This document shows, piece after piece, positions 1 to 7,620 of a stretch of DNA of 17,500 nucleotides. Every line of letters starts with the position of its first letter. Position 1 is the stretch's first letter. The stretch covers positions 17,568,406 through 17,585,905 of the forward strand of contig CM022677.1 in NCBI GenBank assembly GCA_012295275.1, read 5' to 3'. The position numbers and the translations under genes are program-made. The DNA comes from Chrysomallon squamiferum (lineage: Eukaryota; Mollusca; Gastropoda; Neomphalida; Peltospiridae). A model generated the notes under the pieces. That model saw only the letters and a list, made by a program, of their open reading frames with translations. It was not told the DNA's origin and ran no database searches.

Positions 1-54
<54 letters not shown>
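1..54. repeat. Compound microsatellite (TG)15(AG)12
   Basis: Bases 1-30 are fifteen perfect TG units and 31-54 are twelve perfect AG units, cut by the window edge on the left. The same TG-then-AG pairing recurs at about 3523-3586 and 5535-5644. Confidence 0.97.
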
Positions 55-109
55 TATTTTTTCTTAAATATGTTTATTTCTAATTAAATAAGATATTAAA
101 ATAACTGTA

Positions 110-640
110 GAACAATAATAACAAAACAATAAAAATAGCATAAAAAACCCCCACATTAACGACAACATTAATAATAACGATAACAACAAAAACAACAACA
201 ATAACAATAGAAAGTACTACTACTACTAATAATAATAATAACAGAAGTACTACTACTACTAATAATAATAATAACAGAAGTAACAATAAGAACATTTTAA
301 AACATAGAAGTAACAACAATTATAACAATAACAATAATAATAACAATAATAATAATATCAATAACAGCAATTACAAATAGCAAAACAATACAACAATAAC
401 AACAACAATAAAAATAAAAGTAACAATAATAGTAATAACAATACAACAATAACAACAATAAAAATAAAAGTAACAATAATAGTAAGAACAATACAACAAT
501 AATAACAACAATAAAAATAAAAGTAACAATAACAGTAATAACAATACAACAATAATAACAACAACAATAAAAATAAAAGTAACAATAATAGTAAGAACAA
601 TAACAACAACAACAACAACAATTGCAAATAGCAATAACAA
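110..640. repeat. A-rich AAC/AAT minisatellite with 33-bp and 50-56-bp periods
   Basis: The + strand is almost free of G and made of AAC, AAT and ATA words. Two ordered substructures are visible. A 33-bp unit containing ACTACTACTACTAATAATAA starts at 213 and again at 246. A longer unit ending in AAAATAAAAGTAACAATA repeats with that mark ending at 420, 470, 523 and 579, so successive periods are 50, 53 and 56 bp. The poly-Leu/Val/Ile or poly-Tyr/Cys reading frames that arise from it on the minus strand are low-complexity artefacts, not genes. Confidence 0.9.
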
Positions 641-940
641 TACATGTATAATACAAAAAACCGTTTAATAAATAACAGCATAATTCCTAAAGCCAGCGAT
701 TACCGTCAGTTTGTCATCATGAATAATATCGTTAGTTTTCCCTTTTGCGGCTCTTTGAGCTATTTTTCCCATTTATCATCAGCCCGAGGCAAAAAAACGC
801 AACATAGCCAACCAAACCAAACCAAACCAAACCAACCAGCAAACCAGCAGTCCACAAAACAGCGCGCTTTTAAAAGTGTGTCGCTTTTTTGTTTTTTTGC
901 CGCTATCGAGAAGAAAAAAAAAAAAAAAAAAAAAAAAAAA
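641..940. other. Upstream flank with (CCAAA)n tract and poly-A run
   Basis: This stretch separates the A-rich minisatellite from the promoter. It contains a short pentanucleotide tract of CCAAA/CCAAC units at about 808-845, and a perfect run of 27 A (914-940) immediately before the CpG-rich promoter. No gene is visible. The open frames that cross it have no recognisable domain and read poly-Lys through the A run. Confidence 0.7.
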
Positions 941-1110
941 TCCTCTCGACACGTCACGTCACGCGCGCGAGCAACACCTCTAACCAGGGATATCCTCCTT
1001 TATCTGGGCTCCGCGTTCAGGAAATCCCCGCCTCTGATTGGTCGCGTCCGCGAGTGCGGCATGTCAATCAAACCAATCAGCTGCTGGTTTACAATGGCCG
1101 CCTGGAAAGA
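941..1110 (+). promoter_or_regulatory. CpG-rich core promoter of the E-protein long isoform (predicted)
   Basis: GC and CpG content rise sharply after the poly-A run. Visible motifs are two overlapping ACGTCA (CRE/ATF half-site) words at 951-956 and 956-961 running into alternating CGCGCG; a GC box CCCCGCC at 1026-1032; an inverted CCAAT box (ATTGG, 1037-1041); ATGTCAATCA at 1061-1070, which resembles a PBX/PREP site; a forward CCAAT box at 1073-1077; an E-box CAGCTG at 1078-1083; and a YY1-like ACAATGGCCGCC at 1091-1102. There is no TATA box. Such composition is typical of TATA-less, dispersed-start CpG promoters. Transcription probably starts between about 1090 and 1350. The start site itself cannot be read from sequence. 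Confidence 0.6.
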
Positions 1111-1201
1111 AAGGATGAAAACACAAGGCCTCAGTACACGCGCTTTTTACGAAAAAACCTATCCACTGCTGAATATAGTCCCTCAGGTGATATCGGTTTG
1201 A
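1094..1201 (+). other. Possible upstream ORF (35 codons) in the 5' leader
   Basis: An ATG in strong Kozak context (A at -3, G at +4) opens a 35-codon frame starting MAAWKERMKTQ and closed by TGA at 1199-1201. It contains a possible but weaker donor (CAG|GTGATA, exon end 1186, phase 0). Spliced from there to the exon 2 acceptor it would meet a stop within about ten codons, so it does not lead into the AD1 frame. It is best read as a regulatory uORF if transcription starts upstream of 1094. It resembles no protein that I recognise, and it may be untranscribed. Confidence 0.35.
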
Positions 1202-1569
1202 AATCTTGCGAAATTCGGACGAAAATCCTCGTCGAATTGGCGCCGGCTCTGCACGCGCTGGTGACGCAGATGTTGAAAAAAATGCGCCTCGTTTCGGCGA
1301 ACTGAGTGGAAAAACGGGACCGAACGTCGCAGCCGCGGAGGGATATTTTTAAATGTCTGTTAGCCGGCCTAGCGTCATCACAAAGAGAGATTGGAATATG
1401 TCAGAGAGAGTTTTTTAAGGTGTAAACTGTCCACCGTAAGATTACGTCGATTTTATCGCGGGAACTTTACCAATACACGGACAGACAGACGGACGGGATT
1501 TCCGCAAGTGATGCAAAATTCTGAACCGGGTTCGGGAGATCTTCACCACTGGGAGCGTATTCCAGGAAG
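1110..1569 (+). other. Probable first exon (5' leader) of E-protein gene
   Basis: This is a GC-richer, CpG-containing stretch directly downstream of the promoter motifs. It ends at a near-consensus 5' splice site, AAG|GTAAGG, with GT at 1570-1571. The left boundary (transcription start) is not defined by sequence and 1110 is a nominal value. The reading frame that would join exon 2 is stopped at TAG 1370-1372 and is then open to the donor with a single ATG, at 1511. The upstream frame at 1094-1201 would make the leader uORF-containing. E-protein genes of vertebrates also carry a mostly non-coding first exon before the AD1 exon, which supports this layout. What is seen is the donor and the composition. 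That it is the first exon of this particular gene is inferred from order, strand and frame. Confidence 0.55.
1511..1569 (+). CDS. Possible coding start of E-protein long isoform (exon 1 part)
   Basis: The only in-frame ATG between the stop at 1370-1372 and the donor at 1570 lies at 1511, with G at -3 and C at +4, a moderate Kozak context. It reads MQNSEPGSGDLHHWERIPG plus two leftover bases (AG). The exon 2 segment starts with one base (C) before its open frame, so splicing 1569 to 8386 makes a serine codon and continues without a stop through the first bases of exon 2 to MTVPTDKEL. The predicted N-terminus would be 49 residues through the end of exon 2, giving 32 extra residues ahead of the methionine at 8423. 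Vertebrate E-proteins have only about five to seven residues before the equivalent RM. This could therefore be a lineage-specific extension, or simply an open leader with translation starting at 8423. Confidence 0.4.
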
Positions 1570-1800
1570 GTAAGGGGGAACATGCTCTTTTGGTCGCCAT
1601 TTTGGCCCGTTTCTTCCAAAACCATTGTATCCCGGGGAAAAAAAAGTCGTCGCCTGGTCCGATGAATCGGGCCGACCGACGTCGCTGCAGCCTGCTTATA
1701 TACGTCGTCGTGCCCGTTCGGTTTCTCGCACGTCGACCCCGGTGTCATGTCGTCGCAAATTTTTTTTTTTTTGCATGTGCAACGATCGATGTCGAACGCT
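1570..1800 (+). promoter_or_regulatory. CpG-rich start of intron 1 with YY1-like site
   Basis: CpG density stays high past the donor. CGCCATTTTGG at 1595-1605 is, on the minus strand, CCAAAATGGCG, a close match to the YY1 consensus. A TATATA word lies at about 1695 within CGTCG-rich sequence. The segment could hold intronic promoter elements or a minus-strand start, but no gene is visible on either strand. Confidence 0.35.
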
Positions 1801-1970
1801 GTAAACGTAACATTTGTTTTGTTGTTGTTTTTTTAAAAACCGTTCTAATCTTCCGAAGGTTTTGTTTTGTTTTTTTTTTTTTGTTTTTTTTTTTAAAAAA
1901 AGAAGAGGAAAAATATTTATATGCGATTATTATTTAATTTAATTTAATTTAATTTTTTTTTTTAAAATGT
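1756..1970. repeat. T-rich low-complexity stretch with (TTTAA)n
   Basis: Several T homopolymers are interrupted by G or A, followed by AATTT/TTTAA pentamers at about 1932-1955. I see no gene or structured element. Confidence 0.8.
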
Positions 1971-2119
1971 TCCTGCACCGTTTTTTTCTGAGTTAAGATT
2001 AAAAGCAGCATGTTTACGTTCAGCAAGGTTTTGCGATCGTAACAAGGGTGTGTAGTTGCTTAAGCGTGTTCCTATACACCTGCATTATCCAACTGTTGCC
2101 GTTCTTGGTTAATATGTGG

Positions 2120-2152
<33 letters not shown>
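2120..2152. repeat. Poly-A run of 33
   Basis: This is a perfect A33 run. The sequence on either side is not obviously duplicated, so it gives no clear sign of being the tail of a retroposed copy. Confidence 0.95.
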
Positions 2153-2155
<3 letters not shown>

Positions 2156-2168
2156 CGGCCACAGATTT

Positions 2169-2198
2169 CAGCTGTTGAGCCACCTGGTATATCACCTG
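2169..2198 (+). promoter_or_regulatory. Three E-boxes in exact 12-bp register
   Basis: CAGCTG starts at 2169, CACCTG at 2181 and CACCTG at 2193, each 12 bp apart. The last two lie in a near-perfect 12-bp direct repeat (CACCTGGTATAT / CACCTGGTTTAT). CANNTG is the binding site of E-protein dimers, and CACCTG is also used by Snail/ZEB repressors. The cluster is about 600 bp inside intron 1 of what appears to be an E-protein gene, so it could be an autoregulatory or repressor element. Binding is not shown by sequence alone. Confidence 0.4.
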
Positions 2199-2214
2199 GT
2201 TTATACAACTCGTA

Positions 2215-2933
2215 TTATACAATTATACAATAAAAAGTCGTATTATCTATACACAACAAATAATTAGTAAAGCGTGTACTTTATCTTCTTCGTCGTCAAA
2301 CATGAAATGTGTTGTTTACAAAATATGATTGATAAGTAAATGTAATATACACAAATAACCATTAGACAAAACTGCATTATTTAGAGTATACATTTTTTTT
2401 TAAATATATAATATATATAGTTTAAAAGAATAAAACATTTAAAAATATATAAATATATTTACAATCTGTACGTAAATAAACGCATGATATAAACACTGTC
2501 ACATTTAAATAACACGAAAAGGAAATTTATTTAGTAGATAAATAAATACTGAATAAAATTTCAAATAATTATCTGAATATCTAGCTACAGTAAGTACTTG
2601 AAAATTACACTTTCATAACATAAATTAAAAACTGTCTTACATTAGAAAAAAAATGTTAAGAAAAATTGAAATGTTATCACAGATGTATGTATAAATGTTC
2701 TGAATTCATTGTAATGCTTAATAAAAGTTTATGTAGCAAAACTCAGTTCAATATAATTAACATTGTATTGAATGCATAGTAAAACCTTACATGAAATATG
2801 CTAATACATAGTATCACTTTGTAAAAACTTAACTTACATGAAATGTTATTTTGTATAAATACATAGTAAAACAGCAAAAGTGAGCAGAAGAAAATACAAC
2901 ATTGTATTAACGTTATCACTAAGAATAACATAA

Positions 2934-2978
<45 letters not shown>

Positions 2979-3390
2979 CAAAGTAGTATTTAGAAATGCA
3001 AAATGATTTATAGGTTTATCAAAATATTTAAATTATTTATCAAAAACAATAAAGTTAAATAGATAAAAATAACAGTTAAAAATTAACATTAAAAAAAAAT
3101 ACAGACTGTTTTTAAAAGAATGAACAACAATCACCCATTCTATATTCATACATATATGTATGTGGGTATGTGCATATATTTGTATGTGTATATATATATA
3201 TATATTAATATATATGAGAGATGATTTATGACAAACCCATACCTGAAAAATAAAAAAAAAAAAAAAAAACGACAACCAAAGCATTTATTGCCTTTTTGGT
3301 TTTAATTAAATAAATTAAACAAATGTGATGCATATTATTTTTAAATTAATGTTGTTCAGTTTTAAACAGCAAACGTGAATTGCTTTTAGA
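2215..3390. other. AT-rich intron with (TA)n tracts, no gene seen
   Basis: The sequence is very AT-rich and has no long open frame of normal composition. It contains a (TA)n tract at 2939-2975, a TA/TG tract at about 3150-3215 and an A17-type run near 3252-3269. A short word, TTACATGAAAT, recurs at about 2788 and 2834 in a loose tandem with AATACATAGTA. No coding or RNA gene is recognisable. Confidence 0.7.
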
Positions 3391-3500
3391 TTATTTATGC
3401 AGATGGATGATTAAAAATAATACAGTAGTTATGTTTACACAGAAAATATTTATATAACAGTTTCATTACCACCTAGGCTACTTTGTTCAGATTTATATTT
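3391..3500 (-). repeat. Inverted repeat copy A (~105 bp)
   Basis: Read on the minus strand this copy contains TGGTAATGAAACTGT, ATAAATATT and TGTGTAAACA in the same order as the + strand at 4872-4978, with similarity of roughly 85% by eye. The two copies face opposite ways with about 1.4 kb between them. In both, the upstream side carries a (TA)n/(GT)n microsatellite. This looks like a short dispersed non-coding element with an attached microsatellite. I cannot name its family. Confidence 0.7.
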
Positions 3501-3521
3501 ATATACTGTATGTATTATGCA

Positions 3522-3522
<1 letters not shown>

Positions 3523-3556
<34 letters not shown>

Positions 3557-3610
3557 TTGTATGAGAGAGAGAGAGAGAGAGAGAGATATATATATAGAGA
3601 AATAAATAAA
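3523..3610. repeat. Compound (TG)n(TA)n(GA)n microsatellite
   Basis: TG units (about 3523-3542) are followed by TA units, a short break, a GA run (about 3563-3586) and TA/AAAT units. It adjoins inverted repeat copy A and may belong to that element. Confidence 0.9.
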
Positions 3611-3840
3611 TAAATGAACAAATACAGCTAGGTTCTGTAGATAGGTAAGTAGACACTAACAAATAAATATAGGAAGAAATAGTTAATGGAAAAATTTGTT
3701 GTTAGAATATCTATTAATATATCTATTGATCAGAATTGTTTCTACGTTCCAAGGCTGTTTGATGCTGACTCTAAAACAAACCATTGAGAATAGTTTTTAT
3801 AAAACTAACTTTTTTACAGGATACCAGTGTATGAACCATG

Positions 3841-3985
3841 AAATAATAATAATAATAATAATATAGTAATAACATAGTAAAATAAAATAATAAATATATA
3901 TGTGTGAATGTGTGTGTGTGTGTGTTTGTGTGTGTATATATATATACATACATACACATATATATATTATACACATACACACATA

Positions 3986-4023
<38 letters not shown>

Positions 4024-4066
4024 CATACATACATACACATACACACATATACATACATACATATAT
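3841..4066. repeat. Microsatellite cluster (AAT)n, (TG)n, (TA)n, (CATA)n
   Basis: The block runs AAT units at 3842-3862, TG at about 3901-3934, then TA alternating with CATA/CACA, a long TA run near 3988-4019 and CATA tetranucleotides at about 4019-4064. Minus-strand open frames over it are low-complexity Tyr/Ile/Cys/Met strings, not proteins. Confidence 0.9.
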
Positions 4067-4129
4067 AGCTAAATAGAAAAAGTAATAACAACAATAAATG
4101 AACAAAACAAAAATCCAAATCCACAAAAA

Positions 4130-4375
4130 AACAGACGCGAATCATTTCCAAATTCATCCCAGTGCAAAATGTTATGGTCAGATTCGGCGATGCGTGACGA
4201 TTACTAAGATGCGCCGGGACAGACAGTTGCTATTGTTGTCGTCGTGTCCAGTGACCCGTGACACCTTTAGACAGGTGTGTGAAGTTCATTCAAGTTCGCG
4301 CCGACCGTAACGAAGGTGTGACTTGGCGTGTATTCGAGCGCACTTCTGTTGTTTTTCTGTGTCGTGCAGATTGAA
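4130..4375 (+). other. GC/CpG-richer island in intron 1, possible alternative exon or enhancer
   Basis: This stretch stands out from its AT-rich surroundings by its many CpG words (GGCGATGCGTGACG, GCGCCGGGAC, TTCGCGCCGACCG). It contains an acceptable donor, GACAG|GTGTGT, near 4274, and an acceptor-like pyrimidine tract ending GTCGTGCAG near 4370. A 70-codon open frame (4098-4310) crosses it but is not recognisable and starts in low-complexity sequence. E-protein genes commonly use several alternative first exons, so a minor promoter or exon is possible. An enhancer or a decayed mobile element would look the same. Confidence 0.3.
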
Positions 4376-4509
4376 ATGAAAAAAATCTTGCGAGGTCTGA
4401 AATGTGAACTTCAGATGTGTTAAAATCAGTATAAAATGTGTCATTTTTTTTGTCAAAAAAACATGGTTGGCATGTATTAAAAACTGACGTTAAGTGTTAA
4501 AAATTTAAT

Positions 4510-4645
4510 ATCATTTATATTTAAACCTGGTATATAATAACATTTGTATTAAACCTGGTATATAATAACATTTGTATTAAACCTGGTATATAACAACATT
4601 TATATTAAACCTGGTATGTAATACCATTTATATAACAACTGGTAT
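4510..4645. repeat. 28-bp minisatellite, about five copies
   Basis: The unit carries TTAAACCTGGTATATAATAA, with starts at 4521 and 4549 and further copies after that. The last copies diverge (ATGTAATACC, then ACAACTGGTATC). The period is exactly 28 bp in the central copies. Confidence 0.88.
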
Positions 4646-4687
4646 CTCACTGCTGCTGATATCAAATTTACCAGAAATTGGCTTTAG

Positions 4688-4736
4688 TTCAAAAGCTTGT
4701 ATGCGATCATGCATTAAAAATTGGTATTGGACATCA
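4688..4736 (+). repeat. Short direct repeat, copy 1 (partner 5061-5105)
   Basis: The string from TCAAAAGCTTGTATGCGAT to GGACATCA is matched by TCAAAACTTGTATTCGATAT to GTACATCA at 5061-5105. This is a diverged direct repeat of about 48 bp lying on both sides of the microsatellite and inverted repeat copy B. It suggests that the 4.4-5.3 kb segment includes old duplicated material. Confidence 0.55.
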
Positions 4737-4759
4737 CGACATATATTACTTTATTGTTA

Positions 4760-4792
4760 TTATTTTTCTATATATCTCTATACCTATATATA

Positions 4793-4825
<33 letters not shown>

Positions 4826-4844
4826 GTAAATATATATGTGTGTA

Positions 4845-4875
<31 letters not shown>
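4760..4875. repeat. (TA)n/(GT)n compound microsatellite
   Basis: Alternating TA and GTGT blocks occupy this stretch and directly precede inverted repeat copy B. This mirrors the microsatellite beside copy A. Confidence 0.92.
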
Positions 4876-4876
<1 letters not shown>

Positions 4877-4978
4877 AATCAGAACAAAGAATGTGGTAAT
4901 GAAACTGTTGTATAAATATTTACTGTGTAAACAAAACTACTGTATTATTTTCAATCAGTCATCTGCATGTAATATTAC
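4872..4978 (+). repeat. Inverted repeat copy B (~105 bp)
   Basis: This is the + strand partner of the minus-strand element at 3391-3500. Shared words include AGAACAAAG, GTGGTAATGAAACTGTT, TGTGTAAACA and ACTACTGTATTATTTT. Similarity ends near the CATCTGCAT word at about 4970. Confidence 0.7.
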
Positions 4979-5529
4979 ATTAAAATGAAACATTAAACAA
5001 GTTGTAATTACGAATTCTTACTGATAAAGCTTTGTAGCTAAAAATTGTAATTTTAATATATCAAAACTTGTATTCGATATCGGTTAAAAATTAATATGTA
5101 CATCAGGTTTTAAAAATTTAAAAATAAATACATATATAAAAATGTAATAGCCGTAAGTTGAAGTCTGAAATGCAATGTCATGATGTTAAACAAACAAACG
5201 TATTTGACATGTCAGATATTAAAAATGTTCATACATGGGTCTGATGTTAATATTGGTATGTATCTGAGAATTATAAGTTGTATTTGACAGGTTGGGAGTT
5301 TAGAAACAGCTTTATGATTTAGCCAGCTTTTTTTTTTTTTTTTTATTATTATTATTATTTTTTTTATAGCTTTTAGAATCATAACATTTAACCAAAATGA
5401 AACAAAAAAAATACAGTAAAATAATTTCATCAAACTGCATATTTTGCATGTTAACAAATTTTTTTTGTTTTAGAAGTTAATGTATTTGATGTGGATAGGG
5501 ACTGTATATATCTGTAAAAAGGGGACTAT

Positions 5530-5534
<5 letters not shown>
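4979..5534. other. AT-rich intron, no gene seen
   Basis: The stretch contains copy 2 of a short direct repeat (5061-5105), a T run followed by ATT units (about 5328-5366) and otherwise unique AT-rich sequence. No exon with acceptor, open frame and donor could be supported. Confidence 0.7.
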
Positions 5535-5581
<47 letters not shown>

Positions 5582-5612
5582 CACATACACAAAAATACAT
5601 ATATATACACAC

Positions 5613-5645
<33 letters not shown>
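5535..5645. repeat. Compound microsatellite (TG)n(TA)n(CA)n(GA)n
   Basis: TG units (about 5535-5560) pass into TA (about 5561-5581), ACACATACAC-type words, and GA (about 5617-5644). Minus-strand frames read poly-Leu/Ser, Tyr/Ile and Thr/His through it and are artefacts. Confidence 0.93.
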
Positions 5646-5648
<3 letters not shown>

Positions 5649-6336
5649 AACACTGTCTCTAAATGGATGTCTGTAAAAAAACACAGACCAGTTTCTGATT
5701 GAGTAGATACAAGATAACTTCTCACCTCTTTGGGCTCTGATTAATCCAGTAACACAAACTACAACAGATTTGTTAAACCTGCCCCATAGCAGGCACAAAC
5801 ACAAAAACACAACCTTCTCAAAGTGAGAAGGTATTACATCACCACTACTACTACCTACCTCTAACAAAACAATAGATATTCTCAAAACAAGATACTTGTG
5901 TGTGGTGCATCACTGAAAAAAGACAGCTTCTTAAGACTAAAGTGAGATCATTATCCCAGCTTAACTGTTAATCCTTTGATCACATTCTTTTGAGAAACTA
6001 CAGTAAGTAGTCTTGTAAATACGATTTTGTAGTCTATACACACTGTAGATGGATCTTTCACTGGTTGAATCACTTGACATCAGTAATTTTCTTTAAACAT
6101 GAGGTTATCACAGTATCCTCACATCCATATGATCCCAGCATAGAGGCAGTCACAGTACCATTCAAACATATCTGGAGAAGTTTTCCTTAAGACTGTTATG
6201 AATCAGGATACAACCCTTTGTATCATCACGGTTTTAATGATATTAATCTAAAGTATCTCACTGTTACAGCAGGTAATTATATCGAAATTAGCTGAATTAA
6301 TGCATTTATAATTACACTGGTTTGATATCCTTTTGC
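5646..6336. other. Moderately complex intronic sequence, possible decayed mobile element
   Basis: This is one of the few non-repetitive stretches in intron 1, with more balanced base composition. The minus strand is open for about 80 codons between the GA microsatellite and 5885, but the peptide has no recognisable domain and runs into the microsatellite, so I do not call a gene. It contains a perfect 8-bp-arm hairpin at 5813-5831 and a weaker CCTGC/GCAGG pair just upstream. It could be a SINE-like or non-autonomous element fragment, but no target-site duplication or termini were found by eye. Confidence 0.4.
5813..5831. repeat. Perfect hairpin, 8-bp arms and 3-nt loop
   Basis: CCTTCTCA at 5813-5820, AAG loop, TGAGAAGG at 5824-5831. 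There is no T run after it on either strand that would suggest a polymerase III terminator, and its role is unknown. Confidence 0.75.
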
Positions 6337-7388
6337 TAAGGCTGGTGTAGAATGCTTCTGTTATTGCAAGCTTTTCTGGTAGTAGATATTTTACGATGCT
6401 TTTGTATTGCTTTTGTTTTTTCTAATGGTGGTTAATAGAACAGTTCTATATTGTACCTGCTTTTTGTTCTGGTGGTTACTAAAATGTTTTTAAAATACAT
6501 GCTTTTCTACTGTTAACCAGAATGCTTCTTATTGTATGTTCTTCTACTGGTCATTTCAGAATGGTCATTTCAGAATGCTTGTGTTGTTCTTCAACTGGTC
6601 ATTGTCAGAATGCTTCTTAATGTATTCTTTCTACTGGTCATTGTCAGAATGCTTCTGTAATGTATGCTCTTCTACTGGTCACTGTCAGATGCTTCTTAAT
6701 GTATGCTTTTCTACTGGTCACTGTCAGAATGCTTCTTAATGTATGTTCTTCTACTGGTCACTGTCAGAATGCTTCTTAATGTATGCTCTTCTACTGGCCA
6801 CTGTCAGATGCTTCTTAATGTATGTTCATCTACTGGTCATTGTCAGAATGCTTATTAATGTATGCTTTTCTACTGGTCACTGTCAGAATGCTTCTGTAAT
6901 GTATGCTCTTCTGGTCATTTTCAGAAGGCTTCTTAATGAATGCTCTTCTACTTCTACTGGTCTTTGTCATGTATGCTCTTCTACTGGTCATTGTCAGAAT
7001 GCTTCTTAATGTATGTTCATCTTCTGGTCATTGTCAAAATGCTTTTTAATGAATGCTCTTCTACTGGTCATTGTCAGATGCTTCTTAATGAATGCTCTTC
7101 TACTGGTCATTGTCAGAATGCTTTTTAATGTATGCTCATCTACTGGTCACTGTCAGAATGCTTTTTAATTCATAGTTTTCTACTTTATTAGAATGCTACT
7201 TAATGAATGCTTTCCTACTGATCATTGTAAGAATGCTTCTATAAAGCATTAGCATGTTTCTTTGTTACATGATTTTCTGTTGGTAGTTGTTAGAATACCT
7301 ATATAATACAAGCTTTTCTACTGGTAGAAGCTAAGATGCTTGTGTAATGCTTGAGTTTTCTGCCAGTATTAGAAAAATTCTCTAATGC
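6337..7388. repeat. 40-bp tandem repeat array (~25 units)
   Basis: The unit is close to CTACTGGTCACTGTCAGAAT followed by GCTTCTTAATGTATGCTCTT. CTACTGG starts at 6711, 6751 and 6791, so the central period is exactly 40 bp. Units in the middle (about 6506-7160) are similar to each other. Those at both ends (6337-6500 and 7165-7388) are strongly diverged and contain indels, the usual pattern for an array homogenised by unequal exchange. Because 40 is not a multiple of three, the open frames across it read a rotating set of peptides (YWSLSECF, STGHCQNAS, LLVIVRM). No splice sites or conserved protein frame support translation. Confidence 0.95.
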
Positions 7389-7620
7389 AAAAAAAAAAAA
7401 AAAACCCAACCCAAACCCCCCCCAGAACTGTAAACAAAATAAATAAAACCATGATTATAAATGTCACATACTTTTTATAACGCAACAAAACCAGCAAAAA
7501 GAAAAAGAAAAGAAGAGCCCATTAATTAACAAAAACAGGTAAATAAAACTGTGAATCAGAAATGCCATGGATGAAACTGAAACTGAAACTGATGTTTACA
7601 CATACACACACTTAACTCAT
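7389..7620. other. A/C-rich low-complexity flank, no gene seen
   Basis: An A run (about 7389-7404) is followed by C-rich words (CCCAACCCAAACCCCCCCC, about 7405-7423) and purine-rich AT sequence. A repeat of GAAACT occurs three times near 7572-7591. No coding sequence is supported. Confidence 0.65.

Noticed and set aside
80-656. Several long minus-strand open frames rich in Leu/Val/Ile/Tyr/Cys
   Set aside because: They are direct translations of AAC/AAT/ACT triplet repeats in three frames, with no domain and no splice context.
644-1201. 185-codon + strand open frame
   Set aside because: It reads poly-Lys through an A27 run and spans minisatellite flank and promoter. Only the ATG at 1094 with good Kozak context is worth noting, as a uORF.
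2120-2152. Poly-A tail of a processed pseudogene or LINE/SINE
   Set aside because: No gene-like sequence precedes the run and no flanking target duplication was found. The same applies to 914-940 and 11014-11042.
4098-4310. 70-codon frame starting MNKTKIQIHK as a gene
   Set aside because: It begins in low-complexity sequence, is unrecognised and has no supporting splice structure. Only the composition of the region is noted.
5526-5885. 119-codon minus-strand frame
   Set aside because: About a third is microsatellite translation. The remainder has no recognisable domain, terminus or splice signal.
6536-7128. Repetitive peptides YWSLSECF and STGHCQNAS as a repeat protein
   Set aside because: The 40-bp period shifts frame each unit, stops interrupt every frame, and no splice sites support an exon.
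6337-7388. CRISPR-like array
   Set aside because: Units are contiguous tandem copies with no unique spacers, in an animal gene intron. It is a minisatellite.
7405-7423. Telomere-like CCCAA repeat
   Set aside because: Only two irregular units followed by a C run. It is not a CCCTAA-type array.
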